24,069 bases of DNA, taken from positions 1-24,069 of the forward strand of contig DATKIY010000113.1 in assembly GCA_035543875.1 (NCBI GenBank), written 5' to 3'. The translations under genes and the position numbers were made by a program. The notes beneath the pieces were generated by a model, which did no database searches, was not told the DNA's origin, and saw only the letters and a program-made list of their open reading frames with translations. Positions 22,030 to 24,069 of this stretch are shown in pieces. The DNA comes from DATKIY01 sp035543875 (GTDB lineage Bacteria > Actinomycetota > Actinomycetes > JAHEKZ01). Position 1 is the stretch's first letter. Every line of letters begins with the position of its first letter.

Positions 22030-23714
22030 GTCACCCGCACCCCGAGTTGGGCTCGCCGCCCCCGCTGGCTCGCGACGGCCTGCGCATCGTGGCACTTGGG
22101 GGTCTTGGCGAGATCGGTCGCAACATGACCGTCTTCGAGTTTGCCGGAAAGCTGCTCATCGTCGACTGCGGAGTGCTCTTCCCTGAGGACCATCAGCCGG
22201 GCGTCGACCTCATCCTTCCCGACTTTGAGTATCTGCGTGACCGGCTCGGGGACATCGTCGGTTTGGTGCTGACGCATGGGCACGAGGATCACATCGGGGG
22301 AGTCCCATATCTGCTTCGAGAGCGGCCCGACATCCCCATCTACGGCTCAAAGCTGACGCTGGCGCTACTTGCAGCCAAGCTGCGCGAACACCGGATCTCA
22401 CCTGCTGCCAATGAAGTGCGTGAGGACGACAGGCTTGATGTAGCCCCGTTCAGCATCGAGCTGGTGGCAGTAAACCACTCGATTCCCGATGCCCTCGCCG
22501 TAGCGATTCGGACGCCTGCGAATCAGCTGGTCGTGCACACGGGCGACTTCAAGATGGACCAGCTTCCCCTCGACGGTCGCATCACTGACCTGCGGGCTCT
22601 GGGGCGCCTCGGCCAGGAAGGTGTTGACCTGTTCCTGGTCGACTCGACGAACGCTGAGGTTCCTGGGTTTGTGCCCGCCGAGCGCGACATCATTCCTGCC
22701 CTTGACCGCGTGTTTCGCACGGCGGAGCGGCGAATCATTGTGGCGTCCTTCGCTTCGCACATTCACCGCGTCCAACAGGTCCTCGATATCGCAGCTAGTC
22801 ACGGACGCAAGGTCGCATTCGTTGGTCGTTCGATGGTGCGCAACATGAACGTCGCTCGAGACCTTGGCTACCTCACGATCCCAGCAGAGCTTGTGGTCGA
22901 TGTCCGAGAGCTTGACGACCTCCCAGACAACGAGGTGGTGTTGGTTTGTACGGGCTCGCAGGGCGAACCCATGGCGGCGTTGTCTCGCATTGCTAACCGA
23001 GACCACTCCATCAGCATTGGTGATGGCGACACGGTGATTCTCGCGTCGTCTCTCATCCCGGGTAACGAGAACGCTGTCTACCGCGTCATCAACGGACTCA
23101 CGCGCCTCGGTGCCCACGTGGTGCACAAGGGAAACGCGATGGTCCACGTGTCCGGGCATGCGTCAGCCGGCGAACTTCTCTACGTTTACAACATTGTGAG
23201 CCCCCGCAATGTAATGCCCGTGCACGGCGAAGTACGTCATCTGCACGCTAACGCCGAGCTTGCGATTGCGACCGGCATCCCGCGCGACCGAGTCGTCATT
23301 GCCGAAGACGGAGTGGTGATCGACCTGGTCGACGGTCGGGCTCAGACAGTCGGAGCCATTCCATGCGGGTACGTCTACGTCGACGGGTCGTCGGTGGGTG
23401 ACATCACTGAGACTTCGCTGAAGGACCGCCGCATTTTGGGCGCTGAGGGATTTGTGTCGGTACTCGTCGTGGTCGACTCAGCGAGCGGCAAAGTGGTCGG
23501 CGGGCCGGAAATTCATGCGCGGGGCTTTGCCGACGACGACTCCGTGTTCGATGACGTGATTCCTCGCGTTGTGTCAGCTTTGGAGGACTCCGGGCGTAGC
23601 GGCGTCGCAGATACCCACCAGCTGCAGCAGATCGTGCGACGGGTCGTGGGGAAGTGGGTCAACGAGACCCACCGCCGACGGCCGATGATCATTCCAGTCG
23701 TGATCGAGGTCTGA
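22026..23714 (+). CDS. rnj: ribonuclease J
   Basis: RNase J is a metallo-beta-lactamase/beta-CASP ribonuclease with endo- and 5'-exonuclease activity. The zinc-binding motif is LTHGHEDHIGGVPYLL with H84, H86, D88 and H89. Then VVHTGDFKMDQLPLDG, DSTNAEVPG, the beta-CASP part with FVGRSMVRNMNVARDLGYL, and the late motif VHVSGHASAGEL give a full set. The C-terminal domain for dimer formation is present (RRRPMIIPVVIEV at the end). At 562 residues it is the usual actinobacterial length. It starts on GTG, overlapping dapA, and lies before ftsK as in many relatives. With PNPase and NrnA it covers several steps of RNA decay. Confidence 0.96.
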   Translation: MSHPHPELGSPPPLARDGLRIVALGGLGEIGRNMTVFEFAGKLLIVDCGVLFPEDHQPGVDLILPDFEYLRDRLGDIVGLVLTHGHEDHIGGVPYLLRERPDIPIYGSKLTLALLAAKLREHRISPAANEVREDDRLDVAPFSIELVAVNHSIPDALAVAIRTPANQLVVHTGDFKMDQLPLDGRITDLRALGRLGQEGVDLFLVDSTNAEVPGFVPAERDIIPALDRVFRTAERRIIVASFASHIHRVQQVLDIAASHGRKVAFVGRSMVRNMNVARDLGYLTIPAELVVDVRELDDLPDNEVVLVCTGSQGEPMAALSRIANRDHSISIGDGDTVILASSLIPGNENAVYRVINGLTRLGAHVVHKGNAMVHVSGHASAGELLYVYNIVSPRNVMPVHGEVRHLHANAELAIATGIPRDRVVIAEDGVVIDLVDGRAQTVGAIPCGYVYVDGSSVGDITETSLKDRRILGAEGFVSVLVVVDSASGKVVGGPEIHARGFADDDSVFDDVIPRVVSALEDSGRSGVADTHQLQQIVRRVVGKWVNETHRRRPMIIPVVIEV

Positions 23715-23792
23715 GAAGCGGTCCTAAGCGCACGACCCGCGACACGCGGCCCGCTGAGCACCTAGAACCCCGGTCCTTCCGTCTCGGCTGGG

Positions 23793-23798
23793 TAGCCT
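23793..23798 (+). promoter_or_regulatory. candidate -10 box for leaderless ftsK
   Basis: TAGCCT fits TANNNT, and 6 nt separate it from the ATG at 23805. No ribosome binding site is seen in between. This is the same spacing as at dapA and the oxidoreductase gene. Confidence 0.5.
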
Positions 23799-23804
23799 GC
23801 GTCT

Positions 23805-24069
23805 ATGGCCTCGTCTTCCCCGAGGGCGCAGACTCGGACGCGCCCATCGAGCACCCGATCGTCGCCGTCCAAGTCGGCAAGCGCTCGCAAGCGTGCCGCA
23901 GCGAGGCGATCGCGCAAACGATCCAGCCACCCTCTCCTTACTCTGGCCCAGGCGTTGGCTGGCCTGGCACGATCGCTGGGGTTGGGCATCGCCCACGGCT
24001 GCGGTGCCCTCGCGCGACGGAGTGGCACCTCAGCACGCGAAATTGACCCCGAGCATCGCCGAGACGGTG
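23805..24069 (+). CDS. ftsK: DNA translocase FtsK, N-terminal part (runs off the window)
   Basis: The frame starting at ATG 23805 is open to the last base of the window, giving 88 codons and no stop. The protein begins MASSSPRAQTRTRPSSTRSS, a basic Ser/Arg/Lys-rich tail, then LLTLAQALAGLARSLG and SAREIDPEHRRDG. The REIDPEHRRDG sequence is the stretch before the first membrane helix in actinobacterial FtsK/SpoIIIE. The membrane and motor domains lie outside. FtsK pumps chromosome DNA through the division septum. Its position after rnj (90 bp gap) matches other actinobacteria. The start may be leaderless. Confidence 0.85.
   Translation, partial: MASSSPRAQTRTRPSSTRSSPSKSASARKRAAARRSRKRSSHPLLTLAQALAGLARSLGLGIAHGCGALARRSGTSAREIDPEHRRDG

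Noticed and set aside
22398..23159. 253-codon minus-strand frame over rnj
   Set aside because: Antisense to the catalytic domain of RNase J, with no recognisable domain; explained by codon bias.
1..24069. CRISPR arrays, tRNA/rRNA genes, insertion sequences or prophage genes
   Set aside because: No regularly spaced repeats, tRNA-like cloverleaf, transposase or phage protein was seen; apart from the two DUF222-HNH genes the content is housekeeping.

Overview
This window looks like a chromosomal segment of a high-GC Gram-positive bacterium (Actinomycetota). The evidence is gene content and order: rimP-nusA-ylxR-infB-rbfA-DHH phosphoesterase-truB-ribF-rpsO-pnp-M16 peptidase-dapB-thyX-dapA-rnj-ftsK. 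This is the core order I know from mycobacteria and streptomycetes. GTG starts are common, thymidylate synthase is ThyX, RNase J is present, and DUF222/HNH proteins occur twice. The order or family cannot be decided from the sequence alone.

Layout. Positions 1-331 hold the 3' end of a DUF222-type HNH endonuclease, convergent with a leftward pair: a Tat-type lipoprotein and a DUF4439 ferritin-like protein. Divergent from this pair, the rightward transcription/translation block runs from rimP to ribF (1444-10069): ribosome maturation (RimP, RbfA), NusA, YlxR, IF-2, an NrnA-like phosphoesterase, the tRNA pseudouridine synthase TruB, a HIT-family protein and the FMN/FAD synthesis enzyme RibF. Between ribF and rpsO sits a leftward DUF222-HNH gene carrying a single-base frameshift. 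Upstream of it is a near-consensus sigma-70 promoter abutting a LexA-type SOS box. Then come rpsO, a structured leader that I read as the Actino-pnp RNA, pnp, an M16 peptidase, dapB and a small TPR membrane protein.

Positions 17300-18900 hold a small single-pass membrane protein, a perfect 50-bp palindrome between convergent genes, a PH-domain membrane protein and a GNAT acetyltransferase. A divergent FAD-dependent oxidoreductase follows, then thyX, dapA, rnj and the first 88 codons of ftsK, which runs off the window end.

Functionally this is mostly housekeeping: translation initiation and ribosome assembly, RNA turnover (PNPase, RNase J, NrnA), lysine/diaminopimelate synthesis (DapA, DapB), dTMP synthesis and chromosome segregation. 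The accessory parts are the two DUF222-HNH genes. I found no CRISPR array, tRNA, rRNA, prophage or transposase. I did not find a convincing wholly new system. The best leads are the SOS-controlled, frameshifted DUF222-HNH gene with a long leader, the 50-bp palindrome, the structured thyX-dapA spacer, and several start codons placed exactly 6 nt after a TANNNT box, which suggests leaderless transcripts.
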